A stretch of 64,000 bases of DNA from Thermomucor indicae-seudaticae. Taxonomy: Eukaryota; Mucoromycota; Mucoromycetes; Mucorales; Lichtheimiaceae. A model generated the notes under the pieces. The model had not been told where the DNA came from and did not search any database. It saw nothing but the letters and a program-made list of their open reading frames with translations. Below are positions 1 to 11,677 of the stretch, piece by piece (within the stretch, counting starts at the first letter, position 1; the number at the start of each line of letters is the position of its first letter). The translations under genes and the position numbers were made by a program. Location of the stretch: contig JSYX01000005.1 in assembly GCA_000787465.1 (NCBI GenBank), positions 1-64,000 on the forward strand, given 5' to 3'.

Positions 1-720
1 AATGGGTTCGGCTCTCTCTCTCTGATCGCATCAAAAGCGAGTATCTTGTCCATATAGGCAGTGCTCCTTTACCAAGGAATGCAGCAGACATCTCTTCCAC
101 CGACTTTGTTTCTCCTCACGCGGAACTTCGTGAGAAAGCAATGAAAGCGCCAGAGGTTTGTATCGTGCCTGCTTACTCTCATCGTTACAATGGATATTCA
201 TGCGTCTGAAATAGGTCATGAAACAAGTCGACTTTACGCACCTACAAGTCACAGAAGCAGCTAACGAATTCAAGCACGATGATCAGGGTAAGCTCCATGT
301 TTTGTAAACGACTTTTACGTTTGTTCTTATTGGACAATCCTCAAGGAGATGCTCGGTACTGCAAATTATCTGGAATAGCGTACGATCAACCATTTTCAGT
401 GTCATTTGACGTGCGGGAACCAAGCTTGCTTATCTGCAATCTAAAACTGGACGTAAGCTACGAGATTGGGTTTGACGTCGGCCCTATGCTTCAGCAGTAA
501 GTCAGAGTCGGCTACATTTTGGTACATTTCGCTCATTGCTATATCAAGGATACAAAAAGACAATGATATCCTCACATTCTTTCGCCTATTGATCCATTAT
601 GCCAGACTGGATTTCGAGCGCAAACGAGTATTTACTGGATTAAAAGATCGGTTCAAAGATCGGTCAGTGATTATACGAGAAATTGGAGACGACAAACTTG
701 TATTTCGAAGCCAAAGATAG
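1..720 (+). CDS. CENP-P-like inner kinetochore protein, 3' part of gene
   Basis: The 3' end of a spliced gene that begins before the window. I read four exon pieces at about 3-155, 215-287, 346-496 and 549-720 (stop TAG 718-720), with GT-AG introns between them, all joining in frame. The last two exons carry the recognisable part: a beta-rich stretch with 'KLSG' and 'VSFDVRE', then 'DNDILTFFRLL' and 'RKRVFTGLKDRF'. This order matches the C-terminal RWD region of CENP-P as I remember it from vertebrates, where an LSG segment precedes a '(D)L..FFR.LHF....RKRTF..LK' block. CENP-P (Ctf19 family) is a CCAN subunit that partners CENP-O at centromeres. Family assignment is inference from this pattern; the N-terminal coiled coil lies outside the window. 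Confidence 0.5.
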
Positions 721-3700
721 GCAGGCGGGCAAAGAGGCCGGTGATAAGTAGTTGGCTAAGGGCCCCAAAGTAGAGAGCAGGATGATCCCGAGCTTACGTT
801 GATGTGGAGAACGCAGTTGAAAGAGAATGACGCAGGGATCAATATCTGCGAACGTGTGTTACCTGATATACGAATGGAGGCGACGATCATAGACTCATGT
901 ATGCGCACGATGCGCGGACACACACAAAGGTCATAATGGCTAAATGTTTCCTTTTATTTAGGGTCAGATGTCAAGCGAGAAGTGCTTTGTCAGATACCCA
1001 GTAATTTTAAGCGGCTTATGGATACGAAAGGGGTGGAATTGGCTGCCGAGATCATGATGCATGCGGTATTCGGCTTAGACACGGTTTAGCCCGGCAATAC
1101 CGTTAATGTATAATACGTACATTGAGTATGACGTCCAATGAATATGTATATAGATACCTTGACAATTGATTCAGATCCTTCCATGTCGGTACTAATTATA
1201 TCAAACAGTACCATCGTACCTGCTACAACAAAGACTTGTGCCACTCCATAATGTCACTTTGTGCTTCACCTTTGCAACAGTTGCAGCCAGAAATTGCTGT
1301 TCAAGATATAAATATTGGGCTTGAGCTTTCATACTCTTGCTGAGATGAGTCATGAGTTTGGTATGTTTTTTCATGGCATTTTATGCAAGCAATGAGTGAT
1401 AGTTGTAAAAATACATAAAGTCCTCTACTCAACACAATAAGTATACACATAGTCTCTTTGACGTCCTTCTACATAGTGAGCTTTTTTCCGTATATCTTTT
1501 CAAAAAACACATAACAATCATAGGAAAGAAAAAACGCATAGTTTATATTAGACTTTTACGTCAGTCCCAAAGAGTAATCATGCTATATACTTAAAGAGCA
1601 TCCTGTGTTTGCCATGTCATAAGCTCATCTCATATTGTTTGCTGTACGCATGTTCCTTTTCCGAATTTCTATATCCGAGTGATAGAGCGATAGGTCAAGA
1701 CACCCTGCGAACGATGTATAAGACATTTCAGACTTAGCATAGCAGCCTTAGGGGCATCATATTCTTTATTATTATTGTTATCAATAGTCAGTGCTACACA
1801 TTCGGAGCAGTCCATTAAAGAAGACCTCTCACCGTCATCCCGAATGGGAAGTTGATAGGGGCAAATCGCTGCCGAGTTGTAGCACTTGAGGTGGGGGTGA
1901 TCGCAGGATAGCGGATAGCCTTATGCTGCCGAATTGTAAGAAATCGCAGACTATAGTGTCTTTTGTTGTTCCCTGGACCGAAAATGAAAATCAACAAACT
2001 TTGCGCATATTCGAACCTGGTTCCGATCGTGCTTCTTGCTGTTGATTGACTTTTCCACGGCACCCGAAGGCAACAGTTTCTCCGCGGGAATGCACGCCAT
2101 GTGACCATGGAAACAAATGCGTGCTGTCACCTGGACAATTTAATTGTTCCTGTTCGAGCCCCCTGCATTTTAAGATTTCTTGATGAAAGACGCACATAGA
2201 GGCAATGAACGCAATTCGCGGAAAGATCATAAGTCTCGTACCTTCTATTCTGACCCGGTCAATAGACGTAAACCAACAGATACTGGATTAGCATAAGCAA
2301 TATCATAAAAATTGGAAAGATTTGTAGCTTTAGCGACAAATTTCATTTATGCAGCACATAAATAAGTCCAAGCCTTGGTGGCCATTGGAATGCAAGAATG
2401 ACTTAGATGACTCAAGGGGCCATTCGTTGAATATAAAAAGGCACCTTGTTCTGGCACATCTTGTCCCTTTAATCAGATGTCTAGTGGTCTCGCCCTGGCT
2501 GACAGCGATGGGGAAGCATGGGTTATAGGACACTTGGGTTTTGCCCCCTTTGTACTTATCACAATCTCTCCACACTTACTATTTTTATAACTTGGTCTTT
2601 TTGAACCTTTTTATGTTTCGTTTTCCAGTGTCCTATATACTTGTGTGGTCCGCCAGAGCGCGGCTTCGGGCAGCACTGTTATTACGAAAAGTTACTACGG
2701 GTCGGCCATCATGCCATGTATGAAGGTTTTCCCCTATTCATTGCTTTTCTTTCTTTATCACTTTTTATCCCCCATCAACATTCGTTTTCTTCATACTTGC
2801 GCATGCTGGCCTCCCTCTCCTCCTTTAATCCAAAAAAGAAAATGATAATATCTCTATCGCTCTTGTGGTGATAGACTCTTTCAAACTCACTCCGTTATCC
2901 TTAGCATCCCGCGTGAGCCCGGTTGACCCGAAGAAATCGTCAAGCGGAATCGACCAAGTTGCCCGAAGCTCATTCGCAAGAGCCCGAATGAAATTGATCA
3001 ACACATTCCTTAGAAATGCATTGTCTTGTTGTATTCTATTCATAGAGAGAGAATAAAGATGGCATTATACGGACCATTCAATACGACCTGAGTTGAGCTA
3101 CTACAATTGCTCAATACAGCAATATCATACAATAACAAATATACCATCTTTCCTGAGGCGTATTACATAAGTACTGAGTATGAGAACTTGTGGTTTCGAG
3201 AGCAAACAGCTCCTGGGCAACAACGTAGTCCATAGGCTCATGCCCGTCAACAACATTTCCTTGCCCATCTTCCTAAAAAAAATTGTACAGTCATTTTGAG
3301 GTGGTAAAGATGAAAAAGCGCAAGGGAAATGGTGGCAACATATATATATATATATACAGCATGCCAAGATTTGCTTGCGACATGATCTTTTGAAAGAAAA
3401 ATAGATTACGCGACAGCAATTTCTGAAAAAAGCGACATCCATTTTCAACAAGCAGCGACATTTCTTTTTGGAAACACTGTAAATTAAAATTCACGTCTCG
3501 TGTAACGTGCAAGCTCCAGGGAAACAGAACATGAAATTTCCTTTTAAGGGTCCGATCAGAGCGTGCCACGTGTTACAGACAAAAAAGCTTGTAAACACTG
3601 TACCAGGTGGTCCTGAGAAACGTGTTCGGTTCGAACATCCAGAAGCTTTCAAGTGTCGAAATACCGGCAGGAATCCAAAGGGAGCCGTTCGGCCTTCCTT

Positions 3701-3920
3701 TGATGAACTTCCTGCAACTCAATTGTGATCTCCGTTTCCGTCCAATAAGGAAAATCAGGAACGAGGATGCACAGCAAGCTCAGTCAAGATCCTGGTATGC
3801 CCTTGTAACCCGACGTCAGTAAAAACAAGAAGCTCCATTTGAACATTGTCGACCATATCCTCCTTTTCCTTTTCTGCTTTTGTTCTTCTATTCCCTTATA
3901 ATATCCATTCACCTTTTTCA
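721..3920. other. Gene-poor intergenic region
   Basis: About 3.2 kb in which I could not build a gene with coherent exons on either strand. Open frames are short and start and stop without splice support. The sequence is AT-rich with simple runs, for example a (TA)n tract near 3,342-3,356. The right end (about 3,400-3,920) is presumably the promoter of the PC-esterase gene, with a TATA-like 'TTATAATA' about 30 bp before its start codon. A weak coding-like patch on the minus strand at 1,815-2,345 is discussed among rejected items. Confidence 0.5.
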
Positions 3921-5476
3921 ATGTCGGCAAACGCGACTCCGCTGTACCAACGGTTGGTATATGCCAGCGGTGTGGTCGGCATGGTTATGCTCTGGATCCT
4001 CGCTTGGTCATGGCGAGATGAGCCATCGTCCATTCTGGTGTCATCGTCCACTTTCGAAGACGAACTCCGGTCTGATCGCGGAGTATCACTGATAAAAGAC
4101 ATGGACAGCAGCAACATGTGTTCTTTGTCCACGTTTAACGACGGTCAATGGGTCCATCGACCGAAAAAGATAAAACACGCAGACGCGACATCGTTTGAGA
4201 AGGCAGTAGGCTACCATTGCCCGGCTACAAAGTTCCAGCACAGGTGCTATAAGCGAAACAAACACGAGTTGGACCGAAGTAAAAAGATGTAAGCCAGACG
4301 GGGCATACATACATAAAGTCCACTCGGGAATATAACATCTTTTTTCCCCCACACAAGAGTGGATTATGTTTGGGAACCGTCTTGTGCGCAAGTGGCATTT
4401 GACCCGAAAGCCATGGCGGACCATTTGGTGGATCATCGGCTCCTGCTTGTCGGAGACTCCATTACACAGCTCCAGTTTGAAAGCTTGTCTTGCCTGCTGG
4501 GCGAGCACGTCCACGTTTCCAGGGACATGGACACGGCATTAACAGGGGGTGACAGGTCTATCAAAGTCGATCAACTTGTACAAAAGACCGCGGTGGGTAC
4601 TGGATCCATGGCGGCCGTGGCGTACGTAAGGTCTGATTATCTTGTACGTCTCGATGACTTTAAAGTGCTCCAGCCGTTCGAAGAAGAAGGATCGATGTTG
4701 GGCAAAGGTCACAATTTCCCATGGTACGTACCTTCTAAATCCCCGCCCCCTATGTGCGTTTTGTCTGACCTATCCATCCCAATCAGGGCACATTTGATTC
4801 CAAAGTTCGACTACATTGTCATAAACACAGTACGTCAGCTCTTGCTGTCCCCAGTGCGAAAAACCCTGTAGTATTGACTTCTTGTCCTATCTCAGGGACC
4901 ACACTGGCGTTCCAATCTGCGCTGGGGCCCTCACCAATCCCAAGATGAGCTCTTTGAAGCCTACCAAAAGGCGATGGACGCCGTATTCGACCATTTAAAA
5001 GCCTCTGTCAGGCCTCACCAGCGGGTGTGGATTCGAAGCACACCCTTTGGCCACCAGGAATGCCATCAATATTCAGAACCCCAAACATCCGTCGTGAAGC
5101 CCACGGAGGAACCGTACGAATGGAATATGTTTGAACGGTTCGATGCTTATGTCAAGGTACGCTCTCTTCCTCGCAGACACTGTCTATTGGCTTTCTGACT
5201 CTATTGGCTTGAATAGGACTGGATCCTTAAAGAAAAAGACGAGCGGTTCGAGTTCTTTGACGTCTCGTTTACTAATCTGCGGGGAGACGCACACTCTCAA
5301 CCTGACCGCGACTGCTTACATTTCTGTATACCAGGTAAATTACAGTACAGAGATGCACACGTCTGCTTGGGCTCTTTGTAAACCAACGCAATATGAAAGG
5401 TCCTGTGGACGACTGGAACAAGCTCCTATACCATGAAATTGCCAAACTCACGCATACAAACGCTACTATCCTGTAA
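3921..5476 (+). CDS. PC-esterase / trichome-birefringence-like (TBL) family protein
   Basis: Six exons (3921-4288, 4358-4723, 4787-4829, 4896-5156, 5217-5334, 5400-5476) give 410 residues. The start at 3921 is followed by a hydrophobic signal-anchor (about residues 8-32), so a type II Golgi/ER membrane enzyme is likely. The TBL opening 'FNDGQWV' is followed by the GDS motif in 'LLVGDSITQLQ', whose Ser is the expected nucleophile, then 'VINTGPHW', and near the C-terminus 'DRDCLHFCIPG', which supplies the DxxH Asp and His. In plants this family O-acetylates or de-acetylates cell-wall polysaccharides; the fungal substrate is unknown. All introns are GT-AG and 57-69 bp. Family is secure; specific activity is inference. 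Confidence 0.88.
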
Positions 5477-5709
5477 AGCAATACAGTACCCTAATTCCGG
5501 TTCTTTAATAAGTTTGCATTCTCTGTATCATTACTATCCAGCAGCTTAATAAAATAGATGCATTGCAGCCAGAGCTATCTACGATAATGTCGTCGCCGAG
5601 CTGGTCACCAAGGAAAGAATTACTTGGGGAGCAGACAGTTTTAAAGACAGCGTCGTTTAGCCAACCGTGGTTTTTTGCTGTTTTCCTTGCGGAATCGTGG
5701 TCAATCAAT

Positions 5710-6171
5710 ATGCCAGAATACACGCGAGAGGAATTGGACCGCATGCGGATAGCCATGGAAGGTGAATCCGCTTGGGATCGCATGAAGCGTAAATCCAAAG
5801 AAGAGCCACTCGTTCCTGCCGGTAAGTTTCGACCAACGGTTCATTGCAAAGAATAAAACAAACTAACATTGCAGGACAGGTGTTGCATTAACTTGTTTTG
5901 CTCTTGTGGCCGCGACAGTTGGCCTCAAAACAGGCAATCGTGAATATGCCAACAACATGTTTCGACTTCGAGGTGAATTGAATCGCTCATAATGTCTAAT
6001 GCCAATCACTCACTGTTGGCCATTTTACATAAAGTGGCGGCACAGGGATTTACCGTTGCGGCCATGGTTGGCGGATCGCTATACTACTCGTACAAAGAAA
6101 ACCAAAAGAAAGCAGCCGAGCAAAACAATGCTACTCAACAACAACAACCTGAACCATCGACAGTCGCATAG
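5710..6171 (+). CDS. HIG1-domain respiratory supercomplex factor (RCF1-like)
   Basis: Three exons (5710-5821, 5880-5972, 6035-6171) encode 113 residues. The start 'MPEYTREELDRM' precedes 'RKSKEEPLVP', the classical entrance to the HIG_1_N domain, then two hydrophobic helices ('VALTCFALVAATVGL' and 'GFTVAAMVGGSLYYSY'). Between them 'RLRVAAQ' supplies the R-x-R-x3-Q core of the mitochondrial HIG1 motif, with Asn rather than Gln/Ile at its first position. The C-terminus is Gln-rich and polar. Yeast Rcf1/Rcf2 sit in the inner membrane and stabilise complex III-IV supercomplexes. Length fits the short HIG1 type. The gene ends 56 bp from the convergent methyltransferase stop codon. Confidence 0.85.
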
Positions 6172-6227
6172 ACAACGCACACAGATGAGCCGGTTTACAC
6201 ATACAGCATAAACAACTTTTGTCCTTT

Positions 6228-8162
6228 TTATTGTTCTTGGTCATACAGAGGGAGGCGCCATTCAGAAAGGCACTGTCGACGGACAAAGTCTTGATCGAAC
6301 AGGGGCGCACGGTCTCTGCATGAGAAAAAAGGAAATATCAACATCATTTATTCCATTTTTACATTGAAAATCCCATTTGAAACTTACGGTTCAAGGAGAT
6401 GTTGCTCTAACAATTGCAGCGACTGAATTTGATTGGTAGCGAATCTAACGCAACATCGCGCATTAAAAAGATTAAGAGCCACAGTGAGAAAAAAAAAGAC
6501 GGAGAACGAACCTGATATTTCGCATTTTCACATAATCCACAAACGTTTCGTCATTCTCGAATGCGCCTTTGGAAACGAATGCGCCCACCGACTCTGGCGC
6601 CTTTTCCAGATGACTATTGACACGCATTAATGCGCTCACGAGTGCATCCGGCTTATCAAACCGCAGTCCTTTGCAAATAATGTATCGCTCCGAATTGGCT
6701 GGCCGGCTGCTCAATGGCTTCGTGATGCAGATTGTATCGAACACTTGGTACAATAGCCATACCAAGTCGCCAGTGAACTCTTCCAATATATCAAAGAATT
6801 TACACACAAAGGTACCACCTAGGATGTGGAGAACGTGACTCTCCGTCCCACAGAAAAAAAGAAACATCACTGCTTCCCGTCAGTCCATACCTTTCCGTAG
6901 ACACAATAGCATTGTGATAATTTCACACAAGATTAGTCGCCTAGCCAAATGTTCTTGTTGGCCTTCTTTGCCCGTAAAGTCAAATCCCTATTAAAATCTT
7001 TATGAGAGAAAAAAGCTCTCAAGTCTCACGGTAACAAGTATTTATCGTTATTACCCCGTCCGCAACCGCCAGGTCAGTTCCAGTGCCTCTCGTTGCTGTC
7101 CGGATGATCTTTGCAAAATGTCGCATATTTGCCTCTTTATACAGGTCGCCTGATCCCAAACATCAATAAATCCATTCAGACCAATAAATATTAATATACC
7201 TGTTCCGTCGATGCCGTCGATCGCGACAAAGTTAGCAGGCGCATCACGGCGAAACTTTTCGGTATGCCAGTTGACTTCATCGTGCTCTGGGGGCGCTTTC
7301 AGCGTAATACCGTAGCCTTGAGCCACGCCTCCCCAGCTATGGACCCGCCACAAGATGTACTCTAAAAGACGGCAAGTTCAATCCAACCAACTCTGCAACA
7401 AAAGGGCCATCTCTTACCAGAGAAGCCGCCAGGACCACCACAAATGTCAGCAAAGGTCAGAGGCTGTCGTGTGGATGTCACCCATTGGGCCCGCGTAAAC
7501 GGTGCTTCTTTTCTTTGTCATTACCTGTTTGCCTGTATCCGGAATCACCGCAAAAGTAGCATCCAGCGCAGCCAACTTGGTCGCTGCACGATTCATAAAG
7601 ATGGATTTCCCAATGCTTTCAAACGGGTTACTCCGAGCTCTTGCCAGCGTGTATTTCTCACGAGGCACTTGGGTGAATTTTTGCTAAGCTTTTCTGTATC
7701 AGTCACTTGCGCGCTCACTTCAATGGGGGACATGAAGAAAGATTACCCGTAAACCATTGACTTGTTGCACAAGATCCGTCATGCTCCAGAAATCGAGATC
7801 AGTCTATAATTTTCTTTTCCTTGTGAATATTCTATTGATCATTCACGTTTATACATGGCAAACTTGCCTCGGCAGGCCTGACGCCCATCTTGGATATCAA
7901 TGCATCGAGATCAAGTCGTTTATCTGGACTGCACTCGATAAAATCTGTACTGATGCGCATATCAAAAGCGGGCCGTTGCGGTGCTGGTGGTGGTGGCATC
8001 GACGGGAGAGAATGCGGACGTTCCGAAGGTGGCGGAATGCCCGAATCGATCTGTGTTGCGCGGTACTCTGGATCAGCGTCTGCAGAACAGACGGATCAGT
8101 CACGAGCCCCACGTCCTCCCTCCCTGCGATGGTCATTACCAACCTGTGTAGAGATCTTGCAT
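6228..8162 (-). CDS. CMTR1-like mRNA cap 2'-O-ribose methyltransferase (FtsJ fold)
   Basis: About eleven exons on the minus strand encode roughly 430 residues, starting at ATG 8162 after which a short first exon ('MQDLYT') splices to a Pro-rich stretch. The catalytic RrmJ/FtsJ core follows CMTR1: 'ARSNPFESIG..IFMNRAATKLA' (catalytic Lys), the SAM-binding 'FADICGGPGGFSE', 'YGITLKAP', 'IDGTGDLYKEAN', 'DLAVADGGFDF' (catalytic Asp), 'GGTFVCKFFDI' (catalytic Lys) and 'SRPANSERYIICKG' (catalytic Glu). Human CMTR1 methylates the first transcribed nucleotide (cap 1). The G-patch and C-terminal guanylyltransferase-like regions of the 835-residue human enzyme are absent, leaving a compact enzyme. One intron (7804-7867) uses a GC donor (GCAAGT). 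It lies 117 bp from the divergent VMA12 start. Confidence 0.85.
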
Positions 8163-8279
8163 AAGCGGGAAGCTATAGAGAGAAAGGAAAAGAGACGCGG
8201 AGCCCTAAAAGCCAGCCAGCTAGCGCATATGGCAAGGGGGAAAAAAGCTTGATTGAATGAATGAGCTCACTACGGCCTC

Positions 8280-9131
8280 ATGCAACTCACGTTAACAAGA
8301 CAAATACAACAAGTCCTCGAAACAGCACTTTTAGAGAATCCAGACTTTTGCCCGCGGTACAAGGACGAGGCACAGCAGGCCGTCAAGGTTTCGCTGGACG
8401 ACGATTCGACGGTCGGCGTCTCACTTGGACTCCTACGCGAAGTGGTCCTGTTTATGAATCAGCGTCAGCCAGGCATGTCCCCCTTTTGGCTGGCTTCTTT
8501 TTTTATCTTTAGGCATGCGCTTACACTCTCATAGGGCGGTATTGGTTTCATGAACTGGTGCGAGGAAGTGGTGTCTACGTCGAGCCAAAGCCTGAGGAGG
8601 ATCCCGAGGTGTGCTTTCTTACGAAAAGGGCGCGCTTTTTAGGATCTAATGAGGGATCTTGACAGGTGAAAGCAGCAAGAGAAGCACTGCTAGAAAAGTT
8701 TCGGATCGAGCAACAGAACCGAGAGTACGCGGAGATGGTATCGTCGGCTCTGACACCACAAGATCAGTGGATGGCTTTTCGGCCTGGAGAGCTGAAGGAA
8801 GTTCAAACTCATGTCATAACCATCGTAAACATCCTGTTTTCCATGGTCGCAGTCTCGGTGGCAATCTATTTAGGATCCAGGACAATGACCCAAGACATTG
8901 GCATGGTGAGTCTTTAAGCGGCGGTCCACCAATCGTTTTTCGCACTCAACCCCCCCCTCCCACATTTAGAGAGTCCTTTTGTCGCTTGCTGGGGCAATCA
9001 TTATCGGCGCTGTGGAAACTACACTGTACATGAATTATGCAAAGGCAGCACTGTCACCGCCCAACGACAGGAAGAAAGTAAAGAAGAAGAAATTAAAGGC
9101 GATCAAAAACAATAAAGACCAGGGTTCATGA
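8280..9131 (+). CDS. VMA12: V-ATPase assembly factor VMA12 (TMEM199 family)
   Basis: Four exons (8280-8472, 8535-8608, 8666-8905, 8970-9131) give 222 residues. Features of the family are visible in order: an N-terminal soluble region, 'LVRGSGVYVEPKPEEDPE', a helical 'REYAEMVSS', then two hydrophobic segments ('ILFSMVAVSVAIYLG' and 'LLSLAGAIIIGAVE') and a Lys-rich cytosolic tail ('KKVKKKKLK'), consistent with an ER resident protein. Vma12 with Vma22 and Vma21 assembles the V0 sector in the ER. The first intron has a GC donor ('CAG|GCATGT', 8473); no GT donor nearby keeps the frame. The stop is only 30 bp from the convergent PUS10 stop. Confidence 0.82.
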
Positions 9132-9161
9132 CAATGCAACGAATTTACAATGATGGATAAT

Positions 9162-11199
9162 TCAGTTCTTGCTTTTTCTACGCGGTGGCCATTCCAAGTC
9201 AACGTCTATCACGTCCAGTTCGATCAAATCGGCCGCTTGCACGCCAGCTAGTGTAGCCAGATTAGGTAGCGTTCGACCAAGATCACCGTGGACAAATTCC
9301 TTGATGTACGTTCCAGCTTGCGTTGTCATGGTCAGCACGGCAAAATGCTGCTCAGCCGCCGCCGTCCCTACGTTGCGCGGTGTTGCCAATTTGCAAAAAT
9401 GGATTTCCTTTTCACGGATTGCTGCAGATCGTCTAACCTCGCGAACCGGCATAAGAAATCATTGCTTCTTGGATAGTTTGCTGAATATACCTCTGAAATA
9501 CGCGTATGGGTGTATTTTGCTGGATCTTGAATGGACTTGAACCAGCTTGATTCACTCTGTCTAGCATTTCTTGAGTGACCGGCTCTGAAAGCCAGACGAG
9601 AGCTCTGTACATATATCAATATGCTTTCTATTCCTCAATTTTTGACACGTTACCTATAAGTTTTCCGTTTAAACTGCTCGCCTTCCTTGATAATCTTGGT
9701 ATCAGATCTTTTTTGAAATAGAACGTTTTTAGCGTTATATCTTCTCCCACAGTTTCATCCGGCGCATACCCATCTATTAGCGTCAAATCTCTAACTTGCA
9801 CACTCTCCTTTGTTGGTAGATTATTGATTTCCTCCTGCATTTTTAAATAATCTTGCTGCGAAAAGTTGACTGAACGCGGATTAACCAGCTCGCAATAAAA
9901 CGGTCGACCAGTGCCGAGCATTCTGACATTGGCATCCTCTCGACCGGCAGGCACAAGCTTATAATCTATCCAAATTATTACTTAACGCTTCAACTTCCTG
10001 ACGTCTCTCACTTTTGTATGACTGTATACCATCGCTTCGGTAATGTTTTTTCAGCGTTTCCCCAACACATTCAGAAACGCTGGTCTCGGCAAGCTTCTTG
10101 CCGTTAACAGACCATGGCGACTGGCTGACCCCGCGCGAAAACTTTAGGTATCGACCTAGTCAAACAAGACATGAGCGAAATGACGGACACACGACTTGTC
10201 GTTCGTTAGTTACCTCCAAGCAAGATCGAATCATGAACCAGTTGTATTGCCTCTATCGTAGCCGGCTCGGTCTGTACAGCAGGCGGGACGGATGTTAATC
10301 TAACATTGGGGTTTATTATGAAAAAAAAATTGGCAACGCTGGCATCTCTCGTCCTTATACTCACTTTCGTGCCTCTTCGTCAGACAAAGCATTCAGAGCT
10401 TCCGCAATGGTTGTTCTGGAGTCGCCAAAAGTGGATATCTTTCCCTTCCCGCGTGCGCAAGTTAGATTTTGTTGCGTCGGACGGATACATCACTTACTCT
10501 TTTCTGCTTTTTCCGTAATTTAAGCACCGGATTCTTTGCTTGCGTCAAAAAGTGGTGCTCCGTGCTTGTGGGTTCATGCTGCAGAACGATAGTCATTTTC
10601 AGGGCGCCGGAGGCATCCACTTTTAATCCGATTTTGTCCTCCAACTGGTGCGTGGCCATGCTACGAAAGAGGTCCTTTGGATCGCGTGCGCCGCACGAGA
10701 TCTTTAGCTTGTCCTTGACGTAGATCCGCAGTAATCGATCTCGGTGTAGCAGGCTGACGGGTAACGTGCATCCGAGACTGACGCATTTGGATTCATGGCC
10801 TTCGCTATCGAGGCGTGCTTTAATGCTGTCCGAGAACGTTGGCTGGTCGACTAATTGTAACGCGCCGACGCAGGCGGTGCAGACAATGGGAGCTGATCGC
10901 GTTTGAATTCTGTCTTTGAGTAGCTGGACCAACACGCTATCGAGATCCTACAATGGGCATTTAGCGAAATTCATGGAGGACAAAAAAAAAACGAAATGCG
11001 TTGGACACGCAACTGATTCTGGTTCCAGGTAGAGCGAGTTCTTTGGACAGTCGACGAAGCGTAGACAGCATCGAGAGCAGCACTGAGCATTCCACAAGAG
11101 TTCAATTACAGCAAGTGCATTCTCAAACGCATTGGTTGGCCCGAGTCTGGATTCCTCCAGACATGCTCTGACGTCTTTCTCAAGATCGATCTTTGGCAT
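9162..11199 (-). CDS. PUS10: tRNA pseudouridine synthase PUS10
   Basis: Multi-exon minus-strand gene. The first exon has a Cys-rich segment ('CCSRCCLRFVDC') that pairs with a downstream 'CTACVG' to form the N-terminal zinc/THUMP-like module. The catalytic domain shows 'GRYLKFSRGVSQSPW', 'AGREDANVRMLGTGRPF' (the GRxD Asp is the expected nucleophile), 'ELVNPRSV', 'VQVRDLTL', and the C-terminal 'QAGTYIKEFVHGDLGRT' and 'LDVIDVDLEWPP', all hallmark PUS10 blocks. Pus10 makes Psi54/55 in tRNA in archaea and some eukaryotes; it is absent from baker's yeast. ATG 11199 is the first in-frame ATG of exon 1 (exon 1 11199-11014, exon 2 10947-10498). Function assignment is strong. Confidence 0.9.
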
Positions 11200-11591
11200 A
11201 GCGATCTCTTTCCCACAAAGCGATCTCTGCGTTTCCGAGTCCACGGAACGCGCTTTGTTTACTCCGATACACCCACGAACATAACGACTTTGGGATTCTT
11301 TGTGTCGTTGACTGGAAACATTCCTATAGTCCTTAAGTGAATGTAGGCATTGGCGCCGGCTTGCTGCTCATTGAAAGAAAACGCAAGAATGGCAATGATT
11401 TGGCGCATAGAAAAGCATAACAGGTTGCGAAGAATGTCGAGTTGAGCGTCTGTGGAGTTGATCGCTTTATGAGCATAGCTTTACCGTGAAAAGACGCTAT
11501 ATAGAAGAAGATCAAATAGCTACACGGTCTTCCTCGACGTCTCTCAATAACTCTATTTATTCATCAACTGAGCTAATTTCGAAGGAACATA

Positions 11592-11677
11592 CAGTGGTTC
11601 CCCGCTTAATTCACCCCGTCGGGTCCCTTCTCGAAGGTGAAAATGACTGAGGGGTGAATTTAAACGGGGGACCATTG
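11592..11677. mobile_element. Short pogo-like MITE flanked by TA
   Basis: An 86-bp imperfect palindrome. The left arm starts 'CAGTGGTTCCCCGC' and the right arm, read on the opposite strand, starts 'CAATGGTCCCCCGT'; both continue through AATTCACCCC. The element is directly bordered by TA on both sides (11590-11591 and 11678-11679), the target-site duplication of Tc1/mariner/pogo elements, and its CAGTGGT-type ends resemble pogo/Tigger termini. There is no coding capacity. I infer a non-autonomous MITE; an autonomous partner is not in the window. Confidence 0.6.

Noticed and set aside
1815..2345. Minus-strand pieces resembling the start of HUS1 ('MKFVAKATNLSNFY') and 'LYVRLSSRNLK'
   Set aside because: The similarity to the HUS1 clamp protein is short, the first frame stops after 33 codons, and the C-terminal part does not fit; a chance match or an unrecognisable remnant is as likely.
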